Below, piece after piece: positions 27,442 through 37,072 of a DNA stretch of 40,198 nt. The translations under genes were made by a program, and so were the position numbers. Under the pieces are notes generated by a model. That model made no database searches and was not told where the DNA came from. It saw only the letters and a program-made list of their open reading frames with translations. The stretch's first letter is position 1; each line of letters opens with the position of its first letter. This DNA comes from Gammaproteobacteria bacterium (lineage in GTDB: Bacteria > Pseudomonadota > Gammaproteobacteria > Steroidobacterales > GCA-2729495), in contig JAJRXW010000256.1 in NCBI GenBank assembly GCA_024276095.1, positions 1-40,198 of the forward strand, in the 5' to 3' direction.

Positions 27442-30400
27442 ATGACTCCGGTTTCTCTCGATGACAAGTACAGCAAAACATCCGGCACGATATACCTGAC
27501 AGGGATCCAGGCCCTGGTTCGCCTGCTGCTGGTGCAGCGGCAGCGTGATACGCAACAGGGGCTGAACACGGCCGGTTTTATTTCCGGCTATCGAGGTTCG
27601 CCGCTGGGGAATCTCGATCTGCAGTTGTGGGGCGCTCAAAAGTTCCTCGACGAGCAGGCGATTCATTTCCAGCCGGGTGTCAACGAAGACCTCGGTGCGA
27701 CTGCCGTGTGGGGCAGCCAGCAGGTGAATCTTTTCCAGGGCGCCCGCTACGACGGTGTTTTTGGCATGTGGTACGGGAAGGGTCCCGGCGTCGATCGCAG
27801 CGGCGATGTTTTCAAACACGCCAATGCGGCCGGCAGCTCGCGCTATGGCGGTGTCCTGGCCATTGCCGGCGATGACCATGCCTGCAAATCGTCGACGCTG
27901 CCGCATCAAAGCGACTACGCGTTCATGGATGCGATGATTCCGGTGCTCAATCCCGCGGGTATTCAGGATTTGCTCGATTTTGGAATCATGGGCTGGGCCA
28001 TGTCGCGATACAGCGGTTGCTGGACAGGGATTACCTGTGCGACGGAACTGCTGGATTCATCGGCGACGGTCGATGCGGATATCAGTCGTGTCGCCATAGG
28101 ATCGGTCGAGGATTTCGAGATGCCGCCGGAGGGCCTGAATCTTCGCTGGCCGGATCATCCGGTCGAGCAGGAGATGCGCCTGCACCGGCTGAAGGTGTAT
28201 GCAGCACTGGCATTTGCCCGCGCCAACCGCTTCGATCGCACCGTGATCGACAGTCCGAACCCGCGCCTGGGCATCGTGACCACCGGGAAGAGCTATCTCG
28301 ATGTGCGCCAGGCGCTGGACGATCTGGGTATCGACGCTGACCTGGCCGCGGAGATCGGTTTGCGGGTCTACAAGGTAGGTATGAGCTGGCCACTGGAACG
28401 TCAGGGTGTCCGGGCATTTGCCGAGGGCCTCCAGGAGGTGCTGGTGGTCGAGGAAAAACGCGCCATCATCGAAAACCAGTTCAAAGAGCAGCTGTATAAC
28501 TGGAATACCCGGGTGCGGCCGCGGGTTATCGGGAAATTCGATGAACAGGGCGAATGGTCCCTGCCTTCCACCGGCGAGCTGACTCCGGCGATGATCGCGC
28601 GCGTGATTGCCGCACGGATCGAAAAGTTTTTTACCAGCGAACAGATCAAACAGCGGCTGGCCTTCCTGGAACGCAAGGAAAATGCGCTGGCCAGGCCCAA
28701 GGCCATCGTGCCGCGGCTGCCGCATTTTTGTTCGGGTTGTCCCCATAATACGTCCACACGGGTGCCGGAGGGCAGCCGGGCCATGGCCGGCATCGGCTGT
28801 CACTATATGGCTACGTGGATGGGCAGGAATACCGCGACTTTCACGCAGATGGGTGGAGAGGGTGCGACCTGGATCGGGCAGGCGCCGTTCACGGAAACCC
28901 GGCATGTATTCCAGAACCTGGGGGACGGGACTTACTTTCATTCCGGTTTGCTGGCGATTCGTGCCGCACTGGGCGCCGGCGTCAATATCACCTACAAGCT
29001 GCTGTACAACGATGCCGTGGCAATGACCGGCGGTCAGCCGGTAGACGGCATGCTCAGCGTCGAGCAGATTACCCAGCAGCTGTGGGGGGAGGGTATCCGG
29101 CGCATCGCGATCGTCAGCGAGGAGCCCGGCAAGCGCATCCGCCAGGACGGTTTCGTAAAAGGCGTTACCTTTCATCACCGCCGGGAGATGGACCGGTTGC
29201 AGCGAGAGCTGCGCGAGCATCCGGGCGTTTCCGTACTGATCTATGACCAGGTTTGCGCTGCGGAAAAGCGCCGTCGCCGCAAGCGCGGCCTGATGGAGGA
29301 CCCGGCAACCAGGGTATTCATCAACGAGCTGGTCTGCGAAGGATGCGGAGACTGCAACGCGATCTCCAACTGTTTGTCGGTCATTCCGATTGCGACAGAG
29401 TTCGGGCGCAAACGAACCATCAACCAGGGCGCCTGCAACAAGGACTTCACCTGTCTTGAAGGGTTCTGCCCCAGTTTTGTAACGGTCCATGGCGGACAGT
29501 TGCACAAACCGCCGGCCGTGAAGGTGGCTGCAGACGATCTGCCGGCACCGGCTTTGCCCCCGCTCGATCAGAACTACAGCATCCTGATTACCGGCATAGG
29601 CGGCACCGGCGTGGTGACGATTGGTGCGCTGCTGGGCATGGCTGCCAACCTGGAAGGGAAAAGTGTCGCGGTGCTGGATCAGACCGGGCTGGCCCAGAAG
29701 TTCGGTGCTGTCGTCAGTCATTTGCGTATCGGCAGGAACGACAGTGCCCTGTATGCAGCCCGCATTCCTGCAGGTGAGGCAAACCTGCTGCTGGCCTGCG
29801 ATATCGTCGTCGGGTCCGGAGCCGAGGCGCTGGCGAAACTGACACGCAGCATCAGCAGGGCCGTGGTCAACACGCATCACGATATGCCGTCGACCGTCAT
29901 CGGTGATCGTGACTACACTTTGCCCGGCTGTGCCATGCGCGATGCGATCTCGTCAGCCGTGATGGACGGACAGGCGCATTTCATCGAAGCGACGCGCCTG
30001 GCAACGGGGCTGATGGGCGGGTCCGTCACCACCAATATTTTCATGGTGGGATACGCCTGGCAGCAGGGGCTGATCCCCCTCGAGGAATCCTCCATTCTCA
30101 CGGCCATCGAGATGAACGGTGTGGCCATAGAGCAGAACAAACAGGCGTTCCGGTGGGGCCGGCGTGCAGCAGTGGATATCAGGGAGGTCGAAGCCCATGT
30201 CGACAGCGGCGTCGAGTCCGGCGATGAACATCGGGATATTGCGAGCGACCTGGAATCGGTGATCGATCGGCGCCGGGAGTTCCTGACTGCATACCAGGAC
30301 AAGGCCTATGCCCGGCGTTACGAATCGCTGGTGCGCCGGGTACAGCACGAGGAACAACAGCGGGTTGGCGATAGCGAGAGTCGGATGACCGAAGCGGTTG

Positions 30401-30930
30401 CGCGCAACTACTTCAGGTTACTCGCCTATAAAGACGAGTACGAGGTTGCCCGCCTGTTTACCCAGACCGGGTTTCTGGAAAGCCTGAAGAACCGGATAGA
30501 CGGCGATTTCAAAGTTCACTTCCATTTGTCTCCGCCAGTGATCGCGCGTATCGACCCCAATACCGGTCGGCCGCGGAAATTTGCGTTTGGATCATGGATG
30601 ACGATTCCGTTCAGGCTGCTGGCCCGTTTCAGGTTTTTGCGCGGTACGAGACTGGATCTGTTCGCCCTGCACCCGGAGCGCAGGAAAGAGCGGCAGCTGA
30701 TCAATGATTATGAGCAGATGATTGCAACGGTTCTCGAGGGCCTGCGGTCAGACAACCACGATATTGCCGTGGAGATCGCATCCTTGCCTGACGGAATCCG
30801 GGGATACGGTCCGGTAAAAACTGCGGCAATCGAGAAAAGTGAGGAAGCCCGGCAGGAATTGATGAAGCGTTTCCGGGAAATTTCGACCATACGAGGGTCA
30901 GTTAAAGAGTCTGCGGCGAATCCGGCATAG
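27442..30930 (+). CDS. Indolepyruvate ferredoxin oxidoreductase family protein (fused alpha/beta)
   Basis: TSGTIYLTGIQALVRLLLVQRQRD, GFISGYRGSPLG, CSGCPHNTST, VCEGCGDCNAISNCLSV..., ITGIGGTGVVTIGALLGMAA. Start at 27442 (ORF track 27232 overlaps the upstream gene). Confidence 0.92.
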   Translation: MTPVSLDDKYSKTSGTIYLTGIQALVRLLLVQRQRDTQQGLNTAGFISGYRGSPLGNLDLQLWGAQKFLDEQAIHFQPGVNEDLGATAVWGSQQVNLFQGARYDGVFGMWYGKGPGVDRSGDVFKHANAAGSSRYGGVLAIAGDDHACKSSTLPHQSDYAFMDAMIPVLNPAGIQDLLDFGIMGWAMSRYSGCWTGITCATELLDSSATVDADISRVAIGSVEDFEMPPEGLNLRWPDHPVEQEMRLHRLKVYAALAFARANRFDRTVIDSPNPRLGIVTTGKSYLDVRQALDDLGIDADLAAEIGLRVYKVGMSWPLERQGVRAFAEGLQEVLVVEEKRAIIENQFKEQLYNWNTRVRPRVIGKFDEQGEWSLPSTGELTPAMIARVIAARIEKFFTSEQIKQRLAFLERKENALARPKAIVPRLPHFCSGCPHNTSTRVPEGSRAMAGIGCHYMATWMGRNTATFTQMGGEGATWIGQAPFTETRHVFQNLGDGTYFHSGLLAIRAALGAGVNITYKLLYNDAVAMTGGQPVDGMLSVEQITQQLWGEGIRRIAIVSEEPGKRIRQDGFVKGVTFHHRREMDRLQRELREHPGVSVLIYDQVCAAEKRRRRKRGLMEDPATRVFINELVCEGCGDCNAISNCLSVIPIATEFGRKRTINQGACNKDFTCLEGFCPSFVTVHGGQLHKPPAVKVAADDLPAPALPPLDQNYSILITGIGGTGVVTIGALLGMAANLEGKSVAVLDQTGLAQKFGAVVSHLRIGRNDSALYAARIPAGEANLLLACDIVVGSGAEALAKLTRSISRAVVNTHHDMPSTVIGDRDYTLPGCAMRDAISSAVMDGQAHFIEATRLATGLMGGSVTTNIFMVGYAWQQGLIPLEESSILTAIEMNGVAIEQNKQAFRWGRRAAVDIREVEAHVDSGVESGDEHRDIASDLESVIDRRREFLTAYQDKAYARRYESLVRRVQHEEQQRVGDSESRMTEAVARNYFRLLAYKDEYEVARLFTQTGFLESLKNRIDGDFKVHFHLSPPVIARIDPNTGRPRKFAFGSWMTIPFRLLARFRFLRGTRLDLFALHPERRKERQLINDYEQMIATVLEGLRSDNHDIAVEIASLPDGIRGYGPVKTAAIEKSEEARQELMKRFREISTIRGSVKESAANPA

Positions 30931-31057
30931 AAAGGGCTTTTTTTTTCGACGCGACCTCTCTACGCTTTCCAGGCGATTCCACCGGTGCGCGGGTTTTTCT
31001 ATCGGTCTGCGTCCGGTGACCGGGTCAAAGAGGACTGAGCCAGGAGGGATTTCCGAC

Positions 31058-33526
31058 ATGTTGAATGCTGCCGGGTTTCGTGTGCGGTTGTGCAGCGGTA
31101 TCGCCGTTGTTCTGCCAATGGCTGTCCGCGTGCCGGCTTTTTCTCAGGAAGCGGCCGGCAGCCAGCCTCAGCTGGCAATTGAGCAGATCACTGTTACAGC
31201 GCGAAAAAAAGAAGAAAGCCTTCAGGATGTTCCCTTGTCCATCACGGCTTTCAGTGCCGAAGAAATTGACTCAGCCGGTATCACCAGCCTCGACGATGTC
31301 GCCGCTTTTACGCCGGGGCTGACTTTTTCGAATCTGCAGGGAGAGTTTCTCCCGGTTCCGGTCATTCGCGGCATCGCTCCGACGGCGGTATTCGGAGAAA
31401 ACAACGCGGCGGTTTTCATCGACGGCGTATTTGTTTCCGGGCGCGAAGGGCTGAACGCCGGCCAGCTCGACCTCGAGCGAATCGAGGTGCTGAAAGGACC
31501 GCAGAGTACCAAATATGGCCGCAATGCATTTGCAGGAGCAATCAACTATGTGACAGCGAGGCCAACGGATGAGCTGCAAACCAAGGCTGAATTCATTCTC
31601 GGCAACTACGAAAAGAGATCGGCCCGGGTTGCCGTCAGTGGTCCGCTGGCCGCGCAAAAGCTTTCCGGACGGCTTGCAATCGGTTTCGATGACTGGGCGG
31701 GATCGTACAGTAACAACCTGTCCCCGCAGGACATTGGCGGCTACTCATTCAGAACCATGCAAAGCAGTTTGTGGTGGACGCCGAAGGAGAGCGTCGATGT
31801 TCAGTGGGTGCTCTACCTGTCAGACGACGAGATCGACCCGAGCCCGATGACAGCCGCAGCTGCCAACTGCGAGGACCGGGTGGATCTGCCTCCCGGGGAG
31901 GACAAGACGCGTTTCAGCCGGCCGCAGAATTTCTGCGGCACCATACCGGATCTTCCGGACAACATCCTCGGAGTTACCTCCGGCGCGGTCGGCGAACAGC
32001 GTAACCTGGTGCGCTCCAGCCTGCATGTTGACTGGGATATGGGTTTTGGAACCCTGGTGGCGTTGACCGGTTATTCGAAGACCAGGCAAAACGGTGTCGT
32101 CGATGGCCTGCCACAAGGTGCGGTGCCGTTTGTCTACTTTGCCGATACCATCGAGAACAGGACATTCCTCGCCGAGGAACTGGTCATCAGTCCCGGAGAT
32201 GAGACCACCGAGGTCAGTCAGGAGCTTCGTTTCAACAGCACCACCGGCAGGGGTATCCGGTATGAAATGGGCCTGTATTTCTATGACGTGCGCAAGGTGA
32301 GCCGGGAGGCGGATGTCGTTGCCCGTCTTGCCAACAGTTCGCAACGCCTGCCGGCGGATTTTCTGGGTTTCCAGCCCGCCTATCCGGTTGTCGGGGATGC
32401 GATTTTTTTGCCGTGGTTTACCCAGACCGATGTAGACCGGTCTGTTCAGGCCCGCGATGACACGCGTTCGTGGTCGGTATTCGGCGGTGTGGAAATCGAC
32501 ATCGGAGAGCGGTGGATTTTCGACGCAGGACTGAGATTCGACGATACCGAGAAAGAACTCCGGGAGGCCGATGGCTCGAATGCGAAAGACAGCTGGGACT
32601 ACTGGACCGGTCGCGCAGGGTTGAAATTCAACGTTACGGAAGACTGGATGATCTATACATCGGTTGCCAACGGCAAGAAATCAGGCGGCTTCGATTCGAT
32701 CGAGGTCGATATATTCAATCCGAACGGTACCGTTGACAAGGATGTGATCCGGATTTTCAGTTTCGATGTCGAAAAAAACACCACCTATGAGCTCGGTGCC
32801 AAGGGATCTTTTCTGGACCGGAGAGGTACGATCGATTTCGCCGTATTCTATACTGACTGGACGGATATTCTGATTCCGCAGATTTTTTCCAGCGATCCGG
32901 AGACCGGGGAACGGTTCGACCAGCCCACCGGGATCAATACCACCGGTGGCGATGCGACAGTCGTGGGATTCGAAACCAGCCTGCGGTTTATATTGACCGA
33001 AAACTGGGATTTCTCCATGGGGCTTTCCTGGACGGATGCGGAATTTACCGATGCGGAATTTGCCAGCTTTTCCCGGTTTCCCAGTTTTTATGTGGACGCT
33101 GACGGGGACGGGCGCGGCGATGGCGCCGATCTGGCCGGCCACAAGCTGTTGCGACAGTCGCCGGTCCAGGGCAATTTTACGCTGAACTACCGGCGCCCTT
33201 TTTTCGGCGACTGGGACTGGTTTACGCGAACGGATGTGACCTATCAGGATGCGCAGTGGGTGGGCGTTCCGAACCAGGCGAAGGTTCCGGCCCATACTTA
33301 TGTCAACCTGCGGACCGGGATCGATTCGGAACGCTACAGAATCGAACTGTGGGCAAAAAATCTGCTGGACGACGACAACCCGGTATCCGCGTTCAGGGAT
33401 GTATTTTTCAACAATACGACCAATGGCGTGACCTCGAATCTCAGCGGCGATCTGTTTCCGTTCAAGATGTCGGTCCGGCAGCCAACCCGGCGTACCCTGG
33501 GAGTGACTGCCCGGATCAAATTCTAG
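31058..33526 (+). CDS. TonB-dependent receptor
   Basis: EQITVTARKKEESLQDVPLSITAFSAEEIDSAGITSLDDVAAFTPGLTFSN; plug ...IERIEVLKGPQSTKYGRNAFAGAINYVT; C-terminal aromatic F; start after caggaggg. Confidence 0.93.
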   Translation: MLNAAGFRVRLCSGIAVVLPMAVRVPAFSQEAAGSQPQLAIEQITVTARKKEESLQDVPLSITAFSAEEIDSAGITSLDDVAAFTPGLTFSNLQGEFLPVPVIRGIAPTAVFGENNAAVFIDGVFVSGREGLNAGQLDLERIEVLKGPQSTKYGRNAFAGAINYVTARPTDELQTKAEFILGNYEKRSARVAVSGPLAAQKLSGRLAIGFDDWAGSYSNNLSPQDIGGYSFRTMQSSLWWTPKESVDVQWVLYLSDDEIDPSPMTAAAANCEDRVDLPPGEDKTRFSRPQNFCGTIPDLPDNILGVTSGAVGEQRNLVRSSLHVDWDMGFGTLVALTGYSKTRQNGVVDGLPQGAVPFVYFADTIENRTFLAEELVISPGDETTEVSQELRFNSTTGRGIRYEMGLYFYDVRKVSREADVVARLANSSQRLPADFLGFQPAYPVVGDAIFLPWFTQTDVDRSVQARDDTRSWSVFGGVEIDIGERWIFDAGLRFDDTEKELREADGSNAKDSWDYWTGRAGLKFNVTEDWMIYTSVANGKKSGGFDSIEVDIFNPNGTVDKDVIRIFSFDVEKNTTYELGAKGSFLDRRGTIDFAVFYTDWTDILIPQIFSSDPETGERFDQPTGINTTGGDATVVGFETSLRFILTENWDFSMGLSWTDAEFTDAEFASFSRFPSFYVDADGDGRGDGADLAGHKLLRQSPVQGNFTLNYRRPFFGDWDWFTRTDVTYQDAQWVGVPNQAKVPAHTYVNLRTGIDSERYRIELWAKNLLDDDNPVSAFRDVFFNNTTNGVTSNLSGDLFPFKMSVRQPTRRTLGVTARIKF

Positions 33527-33570
33527 CCGTCTTTATCGACGGCCAGCAGGCATGAACACATCCGTTCACG

Positions 33571-35310
33571 CTAGTGGCACTCGGTGCAGCTGGCAAGCTG
33601 CGCCGATTGTTCCAGCGGCGTGACCGCAGCGTGTGTGGGCCAGTCGCGGTTGTGGCACCGGCTGCAGTCGGTTTCGCGCTCCAGCACCAGTGCATGGGTT
33701 ACTTTGAAATGCCAGTAACCGGGGCGATTTTGCCAGAGCAATGCTTCCAGTTGTTTCGGGGACATCACATCGTCTGTCCTGGAAGCAGTTTCACGATCGC
33801 GTGTCACCGGTGAGTGGCCGGACACCGAATCGGCGGCGGTTTTTCCTGCGACCCTGCCGGTCAGCACCGATGGGCCGAGAAACGTTCCGGATCCACCATA
33901 GCTGCCGTTGATCCCGGCAACGCCGGTGAGTTCTCCGGCCGCAAACAGACCGGGGACAGGCTGCCGGTTCCCATCCAGGACCCGGCCGGCTCGATCAATC
34001 AGTACGCCGCCCATGCTTTTCCGCGTCAATGGAAACAGCCGGATTGCATAGTACGGCGGTACGGATATCGATACCGGACTGGTGCCGTCACCCGGCTCGA
34101 AGCGGTTGAAATCGGTATCGTGATGTCTGGCGACCAGCTCATTGTAGCGGTCTACTGTTTCCTGCAGGGAACGGGGGGGCAGCCCTGTTGCGGTGGCCAG
34201 GCCGGGAATGCTTCTGGCGGTCTGCGTGATCCCGGGGGTATCCAGTATTTTCTGTCGAATGGCTTCCCTGGTGAAGCCGGGGGCATCGCGGATCATCAGT
34301 CTGCGTTGCCCTTTGCTGTCGAAAATCAGCCAGTGGGTTCCCGGTTGCCGGGATAATACCGCCCCATCCACTTCCTTGCCGGGGGCCGACTCATTGATAA
34401 AACGTTGTCCGGATGCGTTGACCCAGATGGCCGCAGGGTTACCGGCCACCAGCGCCGAGCGGCCTGTTCCGTCCCGTGGGTCGGGGACACCGTTAACGAA
34501 GCTTACCTGGTGGTCCATGCGGCTGAGCGCTGCCCCGGCACTGCGTGCCAGCGCGATGCCGTCGCCGTTTGCGAATTGTCCTGCACCCGTCAGCAGGCGC
34601 TCGGGTTGGGGCAGACCGGCCCGCCAGTTGTCCCTGACCATGGCAAGATTATTCTGAAACCCGCCGGTGGCGAGTATTACAGCCGGTGCCCGCAGCAACC
34701 GCATTTCACCGGTTCGGGTGTTTTTTATGCGGATGCCGGAGATCCTGCCCTGATCCGCGATGAGCGCCTGCACTTCCGAGTTTCTCAGGAATACGATGTT
34801 TTGCCGCTTCAGCACCTCGCGCATCATGGGTACGACTACGTTCACTGCAGTTCCGCCGGTAAAGTGAAAGCGCGGTACCGAAGCATCGGGTGTCGGTATG
34901 ACGGTGCGAAATACCACACCCATGTCCGTGAGCCAGTCATATACCTGTGCAAGAGAGTTCTCCGTGTAAAAGCGGACCCAGCCGGGATCGCTGTCTTCGC
35001 CCCAGCGCATCAGATCCCGGTAGGCGATTTCGGGTGTATCGTGAATTCCCCTGGACTCCTGTAACGGGGTTCCGACCAGCGCCAGCCCGCCGGCCATGAC
35101 AGCATGGCCGCCGCCGACGGAATTAATGTCGACCAGCAGTACCGAAGTGCCTGCGGCACTGGCCTCGAGCGCCGCGGAAAGGCCGGCAATCCCCGCTCCC
35201 GCGACGATCACGTCCGCATCGTTTTGCGGTACCTGGCTGGTGCAGCCCGAAATCGTCAGTATCAGGCAGGCATAGGCCGTCATGAATCGCCCGGCGTATT
35301 TCAATTGCAC
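33571..35310 (-). CDS. FAD-dependent oxidoreductase (fumarate reductase/3-ketosteroid-dehydrogenase-like flavoprotein) with two C-terminal CxxCH motifs; putative lipoprotein
   Basis: DADVIVAGAGIAGLSAALEAS; GLFAAGELTGVAGINGSYGGSGTFLGPSVLTGRVAG; ends ...CSRCHNRDWPTHAAVTPLEQSAQLASCTECH-stop; N-terminal LILTISGC. GTG start 35310 or ATG 35283 preferred over 35364. Confidence 0.85.
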   Translation of the reverse strand: MQLKYAGRFMTAYACLILTISGCTSQVPQNDADVIVAGAGIAGLSAALEASAAGTSVLLVDINSVGGGHAVMAGGLALVGTPLQESRGIHDTPEIAYRDLMRWGEDSDPGWVRFYTENSLAQVYDWLTDMGVVFRTVIPTPDASVPRFHFTGGTAVNVVVPMMREVLKRQNIVFLRNSEVQALIADQGRISGIRIKNTRTGEMRLLRAPAVILATGGFQNNLAMVRDNWRAGLPQPERLLTGAGQFANGDGIALARSAGAALSRMDHQVSFVNGVPDPRDGTGRSALVAGNPAAIWVNASGQRFINESAPGKEVDGAVLSRQPGTHWLIFDSKGQRRLMIRDAPGFTREAIRQKILDTPGITQTARSIPGLATATGLPPRSLQETVDRYNELVARHHDTDFNRFEPGDGTSPVSISVPPYYAIRLFPLTRKSMGGVLIDRAGRVLDGNRQPVPGLFAAGELTGVAGINGSYGGSGTFLGPSVLTGRVAGKTAADSVSGHSPVTRDRETASRTDDVMSPKQLEALLWQNRPGYWHFKVTHALVLERETDCSRCHNRDWPTHAAVTPLEQSAQLASCTECH

Positions 35311-35509
35311 TGCTTGCCTCCATGTCGACTGTGCTGCGCGCCCGTTTCCGGCAGCTCTCCACATTCCACGATGCTGCCCTCCGGATCAGGTACCTGTGAT
35401 TGCGCGCCGTGATTATCGCACGAGTCGCATTGTAGAGACCCCGTTTTACCGGCGCCTGGAGACGCCGGGACCGTGTTCGCGCGAGGCTTTTATACCATGG
35501 CAGGGGTGC

Positions 35510-35521
35510 TGATCTAGATCA
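35510..35521. promoter_or_regulatory. Perfect 12-bp palindrome TGATCTAGATCA resembling an FNR/ANR box
   Basis: Inner TGAT-N4-ATCA matches 8 of the 10 fixed bases in TTGAT-N4-ATCAA; lies between divergent genes. Confidence 0.45.
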
Positions 35522-35670
35522 CCGGCAGCGGCGCAAATAGATGTACACTATGTGCAGGGAATCTTTGACCGGCACGGGGCTGATTGGCGTCGTTTGCCAG
35601 CCGGCCAGGGGTTATCCGGGCCCGTCCAGGGTATTCGGAATTTGACTGTTTTCGCAGAGGATAGCGATCT

Positions 35671-35937
35671 ATGACGAGCAGAGTTCAAGACAAGGCACCC
35701 CCCCGCAGCGAGGAAATGCAGCAGTGGGTAGACGAGAATATCGCAGAACAGGTTACCCGTTACGAGGCCATCGTCAAGGAGATGGAAGAACTGGAGCCGG
35801 AACGTGTGCAGTGGTACAGGGAATTCCTGGAAACTGTTCAGACCAGCGGCTTCAATGTGAACGGTGACGTGAGGCGCAAAATTCCGGATGAGGAACTTCC
35901 GATAGAACCTGACAGGAAACACAAGGTTATTTTCTAA
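35671..35937 (+). CDS. Small uncharacterised charged protein (88 aa)
   Basis: Own start after ggatag; MTSRVQDKAPPRSEEMQQWVDENIAEQVTRYEAIVKEMEELEPERVQWYREF...; co-directional with the following genes. Confidence 0.65.
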   Translation: MTSRVQDKAPPRSEEMQQWVDENIAEQVTRYEAIVKEMEELEPERVQWYREFLETVQTSGFNVNGDVRRKIPDEELPIEPDRKHKVIF

Positions 35938-36042
35938 CCTGCAGCAAGTTCCTGTAGCCGTGATCGCCTCCCGTTCAGGGCACGATCCCGCAACGATCAG
36001 CATGACCGACCAGAAACAGATTTGGCATAAAGGAGACAACCG

Positions 36043-36978
36043 GTGGCCCGTCCGCATATTGAACCATTTGTAGAACTGAACGAAGATTTCAAGAAATTCC
36101 AGGTATCAGGATTCCGGGGGAGTCATTACAAAACACTGTCTCTCGATCTGGCTACCGGCGCCTGTACGCTGAAAGTCCGTTTTGACGGCGGGTTCAGCCG
36201 AAAGCCGGGCCTGAGCTACTCCGACATGGAGCTGTTTGTGCTGACCGGCTCGATGAAAGTCGGCAAAGAGGTCTACAGGGAAGGACATTATTTGCACGTT
36301 CCGGCCGGCATGGCCATCAAGGCAATCGACGTGCCGGATGGCTGCGAAGCGCTGGTCATGTACAACGACAGCGAGCCGAGCTTTGAGGAATCCGATAAAA
36401 ATCATCAGCTGGCGCTGAAGGAAGGCTATGTTTCCGTCAATGCCTATGCCGATATGCCGTGGGCGCCGGGCAACGTGGTACAGCCGTCGGTGGCATCAGG
36501 GTGCCTGCTCAAACTGCTCCGCTACGATCCGCTGAGCGAGGCAATGACTTTTCTGTACACCCTGTCGCCCGAGTTCGAGCAGAACAATATTTCCTATCAC
36601 GACTGCGCCGAGGAGAGCTACCATATCTGGGGAACCTCCTGGATGCTGCAGTTCGGCGATCTGCCGACCGGCGGCTATTTCTGGCGTCCGCCCTATATCA
36701 ACCACGGTTCGTTCCGGTGCAAGAAAGGGACCATTGCGTTCGGGCGAACGGATTCAAAGCTGCACAACTATTTCCATTTTAACCCCTGGTCCAATCCCGA
36801 CGAGAACATGCTGAGGGCTGCTGCGCACCTGTATCGCCAGCGACCGCAGATGTTTCAGTGGGTGGCGACGGAAGGTCACAATCATCCCCATGGCCCGATG
36901 GATTTCGAGCACAAGGATTACCAGAGTGACCGGCATATTCTGGATATTCACGGGCATCACCATCATCATGACGACTGA
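36043..36978 (+). CDS. Bicupin-like protein, His-rich C-terminus
   Basis: GTG start at 36043 after aaaggaga; two cupin-like halves (YSDMELFVLTGSMKVGKEVYREGHYLHVPAG; YHIWGTSWMLQFGDLPTGGYFWRPPYINHGSF); C-terminus HGHHHHHDD. Confidence 0.72.
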   Translation: MARPHIEPFVELNEDFKKFQVSGFRGSHYKTLSLDLATGACTLKVRFDGGFSRKPGLSYSDMELFVLTGSMKVGKEVYREGHYLHVPAGMAIKAIDVPDGCEALVMYNDSEPSFEESDKNHQLALKEGYVSVNAYADMPWAPGNVVQPSVASGCLLKLLRYDPLSEAMTFLYTLSPEFEQNNISYHDCAEESYHIWGTSWMLQFGDLPTGGYFWRPPYINHGSFRCKKGTIAFGRTDSKLHNYFHFNPWSNPDENMLRAAAHLYRQRPQMFQWVATEGHNHPHGPMDFEHKDYQSDRHILDIHGHHHHHDD

Positions 36979-37072
36979 AGCCTGGCGCGGCGCGTAGCCC
37001 CGGTCGTCCCCGCGTCTGGCGGGGCATGAGGTATTCGTTCTGTCCTGGTGATTAAACGAGGAGGGAAGCATC

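Noticed and set aside
28057-29880. 607-aa minus-strand ORF
   Set aside because: Antisense shadow of the IOR gene; composition (many R, H, Q, P) typical of spurious frames.
30931-30950. T-rich run after the IOR stop as a terminator
   Set aside because: Only a 4-bp stem (aaag/cttt) precedes the T run; too weak to call.
36940-36978. His-rich C-terminus as an engineered tag
   Set aside because: Interspersed (HGHHHHHDD, preceded by DRHILDIHG) in a natural genomic context; more likely a native metal-binding tail.
37008-37024. ccccgc-N5-gcgggg hairpin as a terminator after the bicupin gene
   Set aside because: Short stem and no following T tract; could be chance in high-GC DNA.
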